From Vespula vulgaris (taxonomy: Eukaryota; Arthropoda; Insecta; Hymenoptera; Vespidae): a stretch of DNA of 64,000 bases. Numbering within the stretch: the first letter of the stretch is position 1; each line of letters begins with the position of its first letter. The position numbers and the translations under genes were made by a program. This document shows positions 15,208 through 29,279 of this stretch, piece after piece. The stretch lies in NCBI RefSeq assembly GCF_905475345.1, contig NC_066586.1, forward strand, positions 16,726,812-16,790,811, written 5' to 3'. The notes beneath the pieces are model-generated. The model was given only the letters and a program-made list of their open reading frames with translations, was not told the DNA's origin and did no database searches.

Positions 15208-16711
15208 TCATCTCTCTTTCATTCTACTAACTCACTCCATTTTGTTTCGGTAGACACAAAGGGTTCTTATAATCATATTGATTAAAGTGTGATACGGCAC
15301 GAACGAAGACTTTGTAAACGCATCTACCGGGTCGATAATATTTCTACCCCCTTTTGCGTTTTCATTCTGAGAAGACTGCTTTGAAATTTCCTCATCATCG
15401 TCTTTCTCATCTTTCTTCTATCCCTGCGATAACTAAAAACGCGCCTTTTAAATGAAATTTTTCCTCTTACGAGGCAAAATAGGCTGTGTCGTTAACGAGG
15501 AAAAAAATGTGTATTCGTGTGTAATATATACGTATGTAGATATATATTCGTTACATTGTCAATCAAGTAATTGATATCGAACGAAGTCGACTTCTTTATT
15601 TATTTACTTTACTTATTTATTTATTTAATTCTTTGATTAATAAAGTATTTATTACTGAAGTTTATTTACGCAATCCGTATTTTCGTATTAGGTCGTAGAA
15701 ATGATATTTGAAATGATTTAAAGAAAAAAATAAATAAATAAATAAATAAATAAATTATGAGAGAATAAATAATTATTACGCCTGATTAAAGCGAGAAGAT
15801 ATTAAAAATTTTCAGATTATCTCTATCATTTGATTTATTCATCATAAAGTCACTTTAATTTCCCGTTGGTGACATGATTCCCTTATATTCGTATATTTAT
15901 TACTAATCCAAGAAGGTAAAATTATTCTGTATTAATTAATGACATTCGTATAATACGTTAAACTCAAGTCGAAGAAAAAATGTCAAGATAATTCAATTTC
16001 CAGTAATAAAACTTCATTATAGGAAAAAAATTAAGAACGTCGTTGCATTCGCTTTGAAACAATTTTACACATACACACATATATATAATACATAAAATTT
16101 AAAATAATTATTTATTTAATATAATAATTATTCGTTATATATAAATATATATTATATTTATATAACTTCCTAATCGTTATCGATTCCGTAAAAAATAACT
16201 TTATAATACTTATATCTATCTATGTACCTAAAGAGTAGGGAAAGGAGTTGTAAATTATATCTAAATAGATATTAATTAATATCACTTAATTATGGTTCGA
16301 GCGGCTTCCATGTATCACCACGATACTCTACGTATATTTACATACACATATTCATACATACATACATACATACATATACGTATAATGTACATATCTCTTG
16401 ATACATTTTCCACCCCCATCCCTATCACTCCACGTCTCATCACGTTTCCTTCGAATCTCGAGCAAGGACAGATAATTTCCACCGTTCGTATTCGTGGTGT
16501 TCAATAACATTCTACTGTTGTAACAGGAATAACGTGTGTTTCGTTACCGGTTAGCAACCAGTAGATGGTAGACATTGCTCTCTAAACACGTGAACGTCAG
16601 AGAGCACGGTATTCAGAGAATTACATACACGTTCTGAGAGCAACCGGCTTTTCCATCCGGCTTTTCCATTCCGTACAAAGCTGTGTGGGAAAAAAAGTGT
16701 GAGAGAGGGGG

Positions 16712-16760
<49 letters not shown>

Positions 16761-16905
16761 CCGTGCATACCCTCTCGATACATCGTTAGATACGTATGAA
16801 ATATTCATGGATCGCGAGTAACCCCTTTCGTTATACTCGCAAACGTGAAGCCGATGTTTCAAACAGAAAGGAAAGTGTGTGTGAAAGAGATAGATAGAGA
16901 GAGAC

Positions 16906-16937
<32 letters not shown>

Positions 16938-18519
16938 AGAGGCAGAGGAACAGAGAAAGAGAGAGAGTTTCCTCGTTACGTCATGTCATAAACAATCTCA
17001 CCCTTGAGATTACGCATAACTTCAGTATCAGAATGTAAATGTGATTTTTCCATTACGGTTCCTTTTTTTTCTTTCTTCTTTTTTTTCTAATGAATTTTTG
17101 GTTAAAATTGACGGATTTATGAGATTCGTGAATATATTTTCGAAGTAAGAGGGGATGGATATAAAAAAGAGAAAGAGAGACAGAGACAGAGACAGAAATA
17201 GACGTTTGATCCTTTAAATATATACTAAATTATATCAATCAAACGTTTGATCAAGCATACTATCTTTAATCACTCCATCGTTTATCGTGACTAACCTGTA
17301 ACGCAATTACACTTTCTCGATAGTGAAGTATCCTCTCTTCTTGATTTTTGTATCCTTTTCTATCTATTCTCTTCAAGTCTTCTTTCTCTTTCTATTTTTA
17401 CTACTAATACTATTACTATTTTTACTACTAGTACAACTACTACTATTCTTCATCTATTTTTACTGCTACCATTTTTACTGAATACACAATTGAAAATATT
17501 CCACGAAGAGATTTTCCTCTCTTTTTAATTAGCGACAATTTCTTTTTTTCTTTCGTTTTCTTTTTCCTTTTTTCTTCTTTCTTTTTTTTTTTTTTTTTTT
17601 TTCAGGACGATCTCGTTATCTTTCGTTAAAGTTTTAACGTTTGCCGACAGAACGACTCTTTATTTTCTTGCAAATTATATGCTTAGTTCTTTCTCCCTAT
17701 CTCTCTCTTTTTATTTCTTTCTTTGTTCGACTGTTCGTCTGATTTTTATTTGCACGATCCTCGTCGTCGTCATTATCGAGACGCGATATAAGGTTGGATC
17801 ATTATTTTTTTACCGACCTTAGGCGTTACACGTTATTCATAAAACACGATCTATTGATTTTAAGCACGGTAGAAAGTACAAGAAAGAGAAAGAGAGAGAG
17901 AGAGAGAGAAAGAAAGAAAGAGACAGAATTAAGAAGGAGAGAGAAAGAGTAGTAGTAGTAGTAGTAGTCGAGGAAGGAAGAAGCTAAAGATCTAATTGGA
18001 TTAAAATTTCATCGAGCGGTTGTGGTGGTAGTACTGCTGCTGCTGCTGCTGCTGCTACTGCTGGGCTTCAACCCTTGAGAACTTTCGTAGGACGAGCTTG
18101 ACCTCGGCTTTCACACCGGATTACGAAATAATAGCTCGGGTATTACGGGACTATGGTGACCGTGCATAACGTTGTCGACTTTATCAAGAATTTTTTTTCT
18201 TTTCTTTTCTTTTCTTTCTTTCTTTCTTTCTTTCTTTTTTTTTCTTTCTCCTTAGTCAGATATTTCATTAATTTCATTCGGCTCTCCAATTCTATTCTTT
18301 ATCAAGACTTATACAAAGAATAAAGATCTTCCCTGATAATACAAATTATTATTCTAATAACATACTTTGTGTATGTGTATATATATATATAAGATTATAT
18401 AAATAATAAATATTAAATTTTAGATAAAGAAATTTTTCTACTTGTGTATTTTATATAATTTATATACGATTCTCTCGCTCTAGATTTATATAATACATAT
18501 TATACAAATACACACACAC

Positions 18520-18562
<43 letters not shown>

Positions 18563-18639
18563 AGATGAATCAAATCATCAAATATTTATACACAAACGTT
18601 CGATAGAAAACAAATAACACAATTATCGAAATTCTCAAA

Positions 18640-19050
18640 GTGTCGTGATAGATAAAGCAATGGGAGCGAAGCAATGGTCGCCATACTCGATACGTCAGCT
18701 ACATGATTTAACAGAATTCTCCTAGTCGGTAGAGGGACGCGAAAGCGAGTAAATCAAACGCACGTGACTCACGGCAACAGTACCTAAACTCCATTCCACT
18801 CTCACAGCCGGAAATGGGATCAACACTTGCATGAATCATCGTCACCGCATCGTGTGTGCCTTTGCTTGAGAAGACCGATTATAGGTGAGCGCGAGTGAAC
18901 CGCCGACGGAAAACGAGGCGGCAAACGTTCGGCCAACTAGAAATGGCTTTCGAGACTACCGGAAGAACGGTTGCGACACGTCGTCCCGATACATCTCAAC
19001 CGGGAAAAGATATTCCCTGGACTGGGAAATCGAAATACCTGGTAGGTATA
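18640..19050 (+). promoter_or_regulatory. GC-richer non-repetitive island with exon-like signals
   Basis: The block stands out from AT-rich repeats on both sides. It contains CACGTGACTCACG near 18761, a strong donor-like ATAG|GTGAGCG at about 18883, and a frame from there to another donor-like CTG|GTAGGT at about 19041. That frame reads a hydrophilic 52-residue segment ending DWEIEIP. It could be an alternative exon on the plus strand, or a promoter/enhancer. No start codon or strong acceptor supports it as a gene. Confidence 0.2.
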
Positions 19051-21738
19051 TAATATGTTCTATGTAGTTAGATACATATCTACGTATATATGTATATACG
19101 TACGTGTACATATACGGTCTACGAAAAACGATTTAATCCCTTTCGAGCAGTCAATTTTTCTTAATACGATTATTCTACGGTATAAATCATTGAGAAGGAA
19201 AAAAAAAAGAAAGAAGAGAAATATCCAAACCGAATTTTCTTCCTTCCTTGCTGGTTTTTTTCTTTTTTTGTTCTTTTTTTTTAATTATTTATCGCATCAT
19301 ACAGTATGACATCATGCTGTTTGAAAGTTATATTTCGTTCGTCGAATTCGTTGAAGTTTTTCTTTTTTTTTTTTTATTTTTGCCTTTATCTCTTTCTTTA
19401 CGATCCGATAGCAACGACGTATGTAGGTATATTGTTCTTCTCTTTTTTTTAATTTTGAAGTTCGACTCGAGGATATGATTTGTTTTCTTTTTTCCTCCCA
19501 TCTTCTTTCGTTGTATCACGATGAAACAATGTGAAATTACGTCTTAATTTTCGTTTAAATCGAATCTCGTGAAGATCGAGAATAAAATTTAATCATTTAT
19601 CGCATATAATTATCGCATATATAAGTGTTTAGATTTTGATTCGTATCGTTGAAAGGAGAGGAAACAAAGAAAGAGAGAAAAAGAAGAAAATTGTGGAGAA
19701 AATTTTCTTATCTTACTATGGATCGTTTACGGGCTGAGATTACTTAAGATCTATTAATAACGCAAGTAAAAATTGTATCGTGTAAAAATTATATAATGTA
19801 AAAATATTATTCTTATAAACGTTTACTTTTTTGTTCTTACTCACTTTTTCCTCCCGATGTCCATGGTACGAGAGAATAACGCAGGCAGGCAGGCAGGCAG
19901 GCTGAGACAGATCGAAAAGGAAAAAAAAAAAGAGAGAGAACAAAAACGGAAATGCAAATTTTAAGGTAAATCCATGATATCTTCTTCCTCTTCGGTAAAA
20001 ATTACAGGGACTGTAATGTCTTCTTGTATATCAAGTCGACGAAAATCGAACGATAATATAGCAGGGATGTTGGCGACACGCTGTCTCCGTTCGTTATGAC
20101 CGAATAAATTCGTATACACTCTCTCTCGCACGTAGAAATGTTTATGTGTATATCTATCGTCTATTCTACGACGTAATGTCGTTAAAACCAAACGTTTCAA
20201 AACAATCTGGTAACATTTCGCTTGTGTCCCGATGTATTTAGGTTAATGCTTTAGCGGTGGTTTATATTATACGATGACAACAAACAGAAGGATAGAGACG
20301 AGATGGAGAGGTGATAGAGGAGAAGAGAAATACCACGTGATAACGTATCATTCGTGGAAACAAATCCTATGAATTGTTATCGACTCGTTCATCGAAGATA
20401 ACCAAAGTCGCGTTACTACGTGTTCGTCCATTTAAGTAAGCCTACATAAATTTATCTCGTCGAATTGTGATTAATGTGAAAAATACTTCTTTACGTAATC
20501 CGATTATCGAAGAATTAACGTAAGGTAAGAATATTTTTTTTCACAATATAATATATATATATATAAATATAAAAAATATATAGATACGCATTCTTTTTAT
20601 TGCATATTGTAAAATTAGAAAGTTTAAAAAGTTCATTCAAACATATATAAATGATATTTATATAAAATGATTTTAATCTCTAATAAAACTAAAGTTTTAC
20701 TTAAAATTCATGTTTAGCAAGATTGTGAAAAAGAAATATCGATAACCTTGAAGTCTGAAATGTGTGTGCGCGTGTGTGTATGTGCGTGTGTGTACACGCG
20801 TGCTTGCGTGCATAAAAAGGGTGTTCCGTTTATATAAAAAAATTGAAATATCTCGTAATGTATTGAATCTATGAAAAAAATTTGTTTGCTATGGTGATAA
20901 TTTTTTTTTTCTTACATATTGATTGACAGGCCAAATTTCGAAATCAAAAAATCAATAAATATATATATATATATATCTTTTTTTTCATAATACAATGCCA
21001 TTTCTTGGGTCTAATTCAACGACGCAACAGTGTTGCGTTTTATTTAAAAAAAAAAAGAAAGAAAAAAAAAAGAAGAACAAAAATCAGAAACATACGAAAT
21101 TAATTAAAAGAAAAATAATCCGCGACAATTAAGCGAGTTAAGAAAATTTAAACGTAATATGTAAGAAGCGAAGAACGCGATGGAAGAGAATGAAAGGATC
21201 TGTTGAAGTCAAATGGGACCTTTAAAAACAGCTGATCGGTCAACGAACTCGAGTATTGTAATTCGTCCACCAACCACCAGAGGCGTTACTAGTCCAACAC
21301 GTTACGACATGGTACATAGATATTCGAAATGCACGTATTAAAACGAACTTCGCAGGTAAATTTTTGACGAAATTAATCAAAAGTATCGACGATCAAAAAT
21401 ATTGACGAATTTCTTTCAATGAAATTGAAATATTTCATCGAAGTTCGTCTCTCACACGTCCGCTTTCATATTTCACGATATTTTTTTAACGGCACGTTAA
21501 ACCTGACCGTCTATTTTCTCTGGACGACACTTATTATTATTTTTATGCTTGTCGGTCTAAAAAAAAAAAGAAAAAAGAAAAATAACAAAAAATTCTCATT
21601 AATTATTATTCACATGCACGAGGTTGTGTCACGTATAAGAGGAGTGTCAAGTGAGATCGAGCAGACCTGTGAAATAATAATTTCTAACCTCTCGCGTTCC
21701 TTTCTCTTCGTCTCCCTGGCTCGGTCAAGCATATCGAT

Positions 21739-21775
<37 letters not shown>

Positions 21776-22079
21776 GTCTCTTTCTCTCTCTCTATCTCTC
21801 TTTCACAACACAATGAACTCACGAATCTATAATATATATTGATGTAATATATATTGGTGTATACTGGTGTAAGATTAAAACGTTTAAAAAATTAATAATG
21901 CTAAGGTACGATAAGAAAAAGAAAATTAAAAAAGAAAAAAAAATAACGAAGATTCACGATACGATACGATAACGACACAATAAATGAACGAAGATTAAAC
22001 ACAAGAACACAAGAAAGATCGTGTGAGAAACAAAAAAAAATATAAAGAAACCGAAAGGATATACGTAAGAAAACGTAAG
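19051..22079. other. AT-rich non-coding DNA
   Basis: Fewer long microsatellites than the neighbours. A GT-rich block lies at 20761-20812, followed by GGGTGTTCCGTTTA and ATATCTCGTAATG at 20820-20865, which resembles dispersed arthropod repeat ends. A CT block lies at 21740-21800. (CAGG)n-like GGCAGGCAGGCAGGC lies at 19880-19900. Apart from the 93-codon frame at 20242-19961, no gene is supported. Confidence 0.5.
19961..20242 (-). CDS. Unassigned 93-codon open frame of mixed composition
   Basis: The frame runs from just after a TAA at 20245 to a TAA at 19961, without microsatellite DNA. The product is strongly charged: a basic middle with RRRIDDRY and NERRQRVANIP, then an acidic end, FTEEEEDIMDLP. 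There is no in-frame ATG; the first usable starts are TTG-type, so if real it would be an exon or a fragment of an element. The upstream acceptor is unclear. I do not recognise it. A chance frame is possible in a window this size, but most other long frames here are repeat readings and this one is not. Confidence 0.2.
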   Translation of the reverse strand, partial: PKYIGTQAKCYQIVLKRLVLTTLRRRIDDRYTHKHFYVRERVYTNLFGHNERRQRVANIPAILSFDFRRLDIQEDITVPVIFTEEEEDIMDLP

Positions 22080-22205
22080 AGATCGTTTCGTGACAGTGCA
22101 CGTTCGAGCAGCTGTCGCGGTAAACTGAATGTGCGCATGCGCGATCGTAGGACACGTGGTCACCATTTTGCGTTTCTCTCCCCCTCCCCATTTTAAATTC
22201 CATTG
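22080..22205. promoter_or_regulatory. Promoter-like CpG cluster with NRF-1/Ewg site, E-box and YY1-like motif
   Basis: TGCGCATGCGC at 22132-22142 is the classical NRF-1 (insect Ewg) palindrome. CACGTG lies at 22153-22158 and CACCATTTTG at about 22161-22170 matches a YY1-type core. Such clusters are typical of housekeeping promoters. A minus-strand ATG at 22203 opens about 100 codons, but these degenerate into Phe/Ser-rich sequence, so no coding exon is claimed. No transcript start can be defined. Confidence 0.35.
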
Positions 22206-22530
22206 TATCAGATCGTGAGAGAGAGAATGCTCTTACACCGATATCGACCGTTCAGTAGGGTGATCATTCATTCACTTTATATTTTATATTTTATATATAT
22301 ATATATGTATGTGTGTGTGTATATGTATGTATATATATATGATACATATGTAAATCAAGTAAATTAATTATATCAAAAAAATCGAAAATAATTAGGTGAT
22401 TATAAAAATAAAAAATTAAAATTTTTTTACCAGATTTTTCGGATTTATTTTCTTTCTCTCTCTATATATATATGTATATAGATATAATATATATATGTGT
22501 ATATATATATATACACACACATATATATAT

Positions 22531-22531
<1 letters not shown>

Positions 22532-22615
<84 letters not shown>
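22532..22615 (+). repeat. Compound (CA)n(TA)n(GA)n microsatellite
   Basis: About 20 CA, 9 TA and 13 GA units abut without spacers. Confidence 0.95.
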
Positions 22616-25600
22616 TAATTTTTTTTCAGATTACATGATGCCTGTATTTTTTGGTTGGAAAAGTTTTGAAAGAACCGTATGCAATTGTTCATTAAAAATA
22701 ATCCGGAAAAGCTATCCGGAGAAACATTTTGAAGGATAGCAAAAGAGAAGGAAAAAGAGAGAAAAAAGAGAAAAGAAAGAGAATAAAAAACCGGCAAATG
22801 AATAATACGTATCTTTTCACGTAGAGATGACGTTAACAATATCACGATATCAAAAAAACGGACGTTGTTTTAAATAAAGATTCGAGTATACATAATACAT
22901 ATTATGTCATGGATATCGCGTAACTTTACGTTTTTCGAAAAAAGAATTCCCGAGAAATAGGTAGAAACAACGACAGCGCAAAAATTTGTAAGTATTTTTG
23001 AAAGAGGACAAAATGTAAGAAAAAAGAAAAATTTCGTTGTCGTTGTCGTCGTCATAGTAGGAGGACTGAGTATAGTCGTGTCGTGGTGATTCTCTCGAAG
23101 AGAAAGTGTGACACGTTAAAAGAGTGAACGAGCGTGATCGGAGAAAACGTCTGGCCATCTGTAACGTCGTGGAAAAAAGAAGAATGAGACAAGAGACCGT
23201 GTATCGTGAGAAAGAGAGACAGAAAGACGTATAGATAGGTCGAGAGAATCGCACAACTTGAGAAAGAAAAAAGACAGTGGTATGTCTTATAAGGAAAAGA
23301 GAGAGACAGAAGGACAGTGAGACAGAAGACAGACAGAGAGAGAGAGAGAGAGAAATAAAAAGAAAGAATATTATTTTCCAACCGGTCCTTTTACACATAC
23401 GTTTACAATGCGAAAAATTATTTCACATAAAGTAAATGGAGACGAAATAAAAAGAAATAAAAAAAGAAAAAAAAAAGAAAATAAAGAAAGAAAGGAAAGT
23501 AAAGAGAAGAACAAGATGAAAGGAAATAAATCTGAAACAACGTGAATAAAAAATGAAATAAAATGTATATAAAAATAAATGTATGTATACGCACATATAC
23601 CACACAAACGTGTGATATCATTATATTTTTTCATTATAAATCGTAGTTATAAACGAGATCCAAGAGATCGTTTCGAAATTTATTAATCGTAGCTGTCGAT
23701 CAAATCCATCGTCTTTTCGTGTGTCACGCGATTTAACGAAGACAAAGAGCCCTGTGATTCGTACGAACGCGGAACACGTCGAATAATTGCCGTTACATCA
23801 GGAATTCTCCAAGGATTTACAGATAAAGGGCATCATCATCATCATCATCATCATTATTATCATGATCGTGATCATCATCATGATCAGCATCATCTCTTGG
23901 TGTTCACGAATATCCTGATAGACGCTCGGCTATATTAATGCGTCGGGATTTCTACGTTGGATGTGCATGTAACACGATTCGACGTTAGTGATCCGTGTAA
24001 CGGGCAATTAATTAGCAAGCTGCCGTTCGATAGAATACAAGAGTATTACTATGAATGCGAGCTATTGCTAGATAAGATCGTTTCATGATTAATCCATCGC
24101 ACAATCATTACGTACGTATGTATACACATTGATAACGATGTTCTTCGGAATTTAATCGATAATAATTATTGTTCGTAGTAATCTTCGTAGCTTATTTTTT
24201 TTGTTATATATATATATATCATCGATAATTTTATGGAAATCATTACAACGAACGTTACAAAATAACGACTATAATCTAATTCATGATAATTATATTCGGA
24301 AATGTAAATTTATTCGATTAAATTAATTGATCATGTTTTTTTTTAATTGTTTTATTTCCTCTTCTTTTCTTTTCTCTATATCGAAATTTTTTCTGAGATT
24401 CGAATCATCCATTATCGATCCATATCGCAATCGTCTAAATATAGATACACATATTTACGAACAATGATACATCAAATATACAAAAACGATAACACTGACT
24501 TGAATGTATTATAATATTTTAACTATTATACTAACCGAGATATTTTTATTCCTCGAGTACTACATTTTTTTCTTCTTTACCATTTCATCACGTTTATACA
24601 TCAAGGATCTATAAATCTTACGTTCTGTTATCACGAGTATTCGTATTCAATATAGATTATTATAATTTATTATAATCAGTGCAATAATTTGTGAACAACC
24701 TTATATATCGTAATATCCAGTTAATAATGATCGATCCTAACGTTAACAAATTCTTTGAAAATATTAAAAATATTATTTTCTATCCAGAATTTCTTAAACA
24801 TCGATAAGGTGAGGGAGGTGATGTTTTACACGGAAAGAACGATGGACAATTTTCGTCATTATGGAATATGTATGTGTGTGCATGTGTAGAAGGGTGAAGT
24901 AAAGGGGTAAAGGGGTAAAGGGGTCGATACTTCTCGACTATTTCGTAACGAGAAAATTTCAAGTGCGCTCGTTGAACACAGTGGGGCACCTTGTGCAGCG
25001 TTAGATCGCACGTGCACGTGCAACTTTATATATGTATGTGTACACATGTATGTATACGTGATTTATATATCTCTTTGTGTCCAATGTTATACTGATATAC
25101 GTACGTACATATGCGGATGTGTATGTATGTGTGTGTGTTTGCATGTATTTGTACGGTACTTCGTTTTGATTCGCACGTGCGAGAGAATATTGCAAGGCGA
25201 AACTAGGAAAAAAAGCTCTCTCGCTAATTAAGAATAGACTATCCGAGTTTTCCAATTCGTGGAAAAAGAATGGAACGAATGGCCAAAATGGCGTGGTCTC
25301 TCTACGAGAAAAAGAAAAAAAGAAAAGAGAGAAACAGAGGGAGAACCTCCATTGTGGTATATTATTTTGCGAAGGCAATCGATTTATGAATTCTTTTTTT
25401 TGGATTCCTTCATTTTTTCCGTCTTTTTATATAGTTTTTTTTTTATTTTTTCTTCTCTCTCTCTCTCTCTCTTTCTCGAAACTTAACCTTCTCTTTTATT
25501 AAAAAAAATTTTTTTTCACTTCGTATTCGTTACTGCACGAAATTATCGTAAATTGTAAATAAAATAACGGTAGTGGTAGTAGGATCGATCAATTAATCAA

Positions 25601-25669
25601 ATCAAATTGGAATAATATGCAAAACGTAGGAAAAAAGGATTGTATTGATCGATCGCAGTAACGAATGAC

Positions 25670-25733
<64 letters not shown>

Positions 25734-25990
25734 TGTTTTATACAAATTCGTAAGAGACAAATATTTCGTTTCGTGTATAACTAAACATTCCTGTCGCATT
25801 AACAATCTTTTAACGGGATATTCGTGAAATGAAATAAACGAATTTATGAAGATTAAAGTTAGTTCGAAAAGTTTCCGGTATGCCGTTTTCCTATCTACAA
25901 CAAGACCACTCACTCTATTCAAACTCACCTTATATCAAAGTTTATTCGACGATCTATTTTCCATAGTTTCTCTCTTAGCTTACGTCTTCG

Positions 25991-26048
<58 letters not shown>

Positions 26049-26354
26049 GTATATATATGTATATATATATGTATGTATGTATGTATATGTGTATATATAT
26101 ATGTATATATATATATATGTATATAGATTCTTTTCGAATTTAAATAAGACAAGAACGATGGAAAAGTTTGGACGTGTCGTGCCTTTGGCAATAACAGAAG
26201 ACACTGATTTCCCGTTAAACTCGAACTTAAACGTTTTGTTTGCGACTTTGAAATGGAAGATCAAAGATGTTAAAACGTCTGCAAATAAATTCTAACGCCT
26301 TTCTACGTTAGAAACGTTATATCAAAGTTTGAAAAAGAAAGAAATGATCTGGAA

Positions 26355-26385
<31 letters not shown>

Positions 26386-28547
26386 AGAGACAGATAAAAG
26401 TGAATAGAAAAGTGTAAACTGAGAAGAGAGTATTACAAAAGTAAAATGATAAAGCATACATAAAAGTAAATCGTATAAAAAATAAAAAAAGCAAAAAAAA
26501 TAAAAAAGAAAAAATATGATAAAAAAGAGTAGAAGAAAAAAAGACATCTATCAAAATAGTGATGGCACATTTAGAATAGAGAAATAAAAAGGAAAAGAGA
26601 GTGCGAAGAAAAAAGAAAAAGTAGGAAACGAAAAAAGAAAGAAAAGGATATAAAAATCATGAATAAAAAATATGAATAACTCGCGTCGAAGGAACGCGAG
26701 CAACCGATGGTATGCGATCAAAGCCGATTTGCTTGATTTTTTGAGAGTACCAGGCAATTCGTGTAGATCAATATATAATATATACATACATATTTATATA
26801 TATATGTTTATATATATATATGTGTATGTATATATATGTATATATATGTATCGACTTTATCGATAATACTCGCACACTCGGAAAAATTCTCGGCACGTGC
26901 ATTCCTATCGAATGGATTATACGTTACATGCCGTTATGGTATAATAGTAAATGCGAACTATGCATGCCTGGTACATTGAATGCATCACAGAAACCGAGTT
27001 ATACGCATGCAAGACTTATTTATTCCAAATGCAAATTGAAATGTGTACGGTCGTTGGTCTATGCCGGTATTATGTCCCCGTTTATGCGCGTGTACCCGTT
27101 TACGTTTTATGTATAATATATTATCGGGATACGGTATGTATCTATATATACATATATACATATATTTATTATTGTATTCGTGTAGATAAATATCTATAAT
27201 ATATACCAATGTATATAAAATATATATACATATATACATATACACACTTACTTTCATATTATATTATACGTATTATACGCATCATGTATATATGTGCGTA
27301 TATATATATATAAAAAAGAATATAGTATGTTCGATAATGTTTAATTCGTATTCGTGAATATTTTTCTTCGTTGCTTCTATCGGTATCGACAAAATTCTAT
27401 GGGTATCGCTCGGAGGCACCTTTTCTCTCTCTTTTCCTCTCTCTCGTGCGCGAGGGCGCGTTCACGAAGAGAATGAACGAACGACGACTTTAAATCTTTC
27501 GATCTAGGTCACAACGTTATTCTTGAAACCTATTTATCTTTCCATAATAATGGGATCTTATCGTAGTAGCTGTCGGAACAACCGCGAAAATTCAAAGACG
27601 TGTCTGAGGTAAAAGAAGAGATCTCTACCTATTTTCCTCTTTCCCTTTTTCATTTTTAATCGATTACCTTTCACGGGAATATGAAAATTGAAAATATTTT
27701 TACCCCTTGCTAAGCAACGATTTCATTCTCGTCGATTTGATTTTATCTTCGAACGAACCAAAAAAGAAAAAGAAGAAAAATAAAAATTCATTCGCGTTCT
27801 TTCTTTTACGATCTTTCGATCTTTCTTTTCTGTTAACTTTTTCTTCTTCTCTTTTCGCTTAACGAAAGAGATTTGATATTATACCAAATATTACAACAAT
27901 TTCATTTTCGGAAGAACGATTCGTCCCGTCGCCATCTTGACTGTCTTTAAACGAACCAACGAATGAAAAAAAGAAAAAAGAAATAATATATATATATTTT
28001 TTATAAAATCAAAAAAGGAAAAATATATATTTCGCACCGAAGAATTCATTCGTGTTTTCTTTGTCTCTTTCCCCCACCCTTCTCTCTCTCTCTCTCTCTC
28101 TTTCACGTCACTTAATTCATAACATTTTTAAATAAAGAATAAGAAGATAACATAAAGCGATTAAACGAGATTAAGAGAGATGTTTCACGAGGTCATAGAA
28201 ATACAGATAGCAATACCCTATCTCGAAAGAGTAAATTCGTCTTTCTCTTCTTTAAAAGGAATAAAGAATAAAAGTTCTTTTTCTCTCTCTCTTTCTTTCC
28301 TTTTCTCTTTCTCTTTCTGGTTTTATACGAAGCGGTTACTGATATCGGGAAAGTTCTTAAACAGAAACTTGCCTTTGGGAAACCTGTTTAAGAGGTTGTG
28401 GTATATTCTGATTTCGAAGTAGGGTAGTAGTCTCGGTGAGAGGTGATTTATCTGTCGGGCTCATCTCTCTCAACAATAGAAGGTTTCGTCAAACTTTATT
28501 AGCATTGATGCCTATCGACGAACAACAAGAGTGGAAGGGAGAGAGAA

Positions 28548-28578
<31 letters not shown>

Positions 28579-29126
28579 TAAATAGAGAAATCGACGACGA
28601 CGTCTCGTTAACTCTTAGGTAAATTAAGCGAGACAGTTTAATCTATCTTTATCGCCAATTTTCCTTTTTTTTTTTCCTCTTTCAGTTAATCTTTCTCTTT
28701 TTGTCTTTATCCTTCCGTCATTTCTCCTATCCATTCTTCTTTATCTTTCTCTCGAAATTTTTTACTCTCTTTGAGAAAAAAACAAAAAAAAAAAAAGAAT
28801 TAATTTATACGGGTGTCTCGAACGATACCGATCTAACATGGCGAACAAATTATATTAGGAATCGTGTTATAAAATTAATACGATATCAACTTTTCAAATG
28901 TAACTACTACGTTCTAGCGTGATGTTTTTTCGAACGTTAACGAGATAGTGTTATTTCGTATGCTATACTATATAATTTAACAGTAACAATGTACGGAAGG
29001 TGATCGTATTTTCGCATCACCTTGTCCTTTGCCATGGAAATTTTGATGCTTTAGTTATGTAGATATAAACCTGGAAAAGTTGCTACTCTTGTTCTTTCTC
29101 CATCCTACTCTGTTATACACATACAC

Positions 29127-29130
<4 letters not shown>
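22616..29130. other. AT-rich non-coding DNA with microsatellites
   Basis: (CAT)n lies at 23831-23853, three copies of an AAAGGGGT unit at about 24900-24922, (AT)n at 25670-25729 and (TA/TATG)n at 25992-26125. A 45-codon ATG frame at 26158-26295 on the plus strand is of mixed composition but unsupported. The 23650-24560 stretch is AT-rich unique sequence in which I see nothing. Confidence 0.5.
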
Positions 29131-29169
<39 letters not shown>

Positions 29170-29227
29170 GTCTCTCTCTTTCTCTCTCTTTTTTCATCGT
29201 TCTCTTTTACTATGTAAAGAAAAAGAA

Positions 29228-29276
<49 letters not shown>
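29131..29276 (+). repeat. Facing (CT)n and (GA)n arrays
   Basis: About 15 CT units at 29131-29160 and about 20 GA units at 29237-29276 form an inverted pair with a spacer of about 75 bp. Confidence 0.85.

Positions 29277-29279
<3 letters not shown>

Larger units (their letters stand above)
10518..18639. other. Repeat-dense non-coding DNA
   Basis: The stretch contains GA arrays at 12915-12947, 13195-13215 and 16720-16753, (TATG)n at 13924-13952, AAAT at 15727-15755, GTA at 17949-17968 and (CTG)n at 18034-18056. A 13-bp unit, CCGGCTTTTCCAT, is duplicated in tandem at about 16644-16669. No coding frame free of repeats was found. Confidence 0.6.

Noticed and set aside
25846..26295. Plus-strand frame of 149 codons, and a mariner-like end AGTTCGAAAAGTTTCCGG
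   Set aside because: The centre of the frame is an (AT)n/(TATG)n array; no second terminal repeat or transposase was found.
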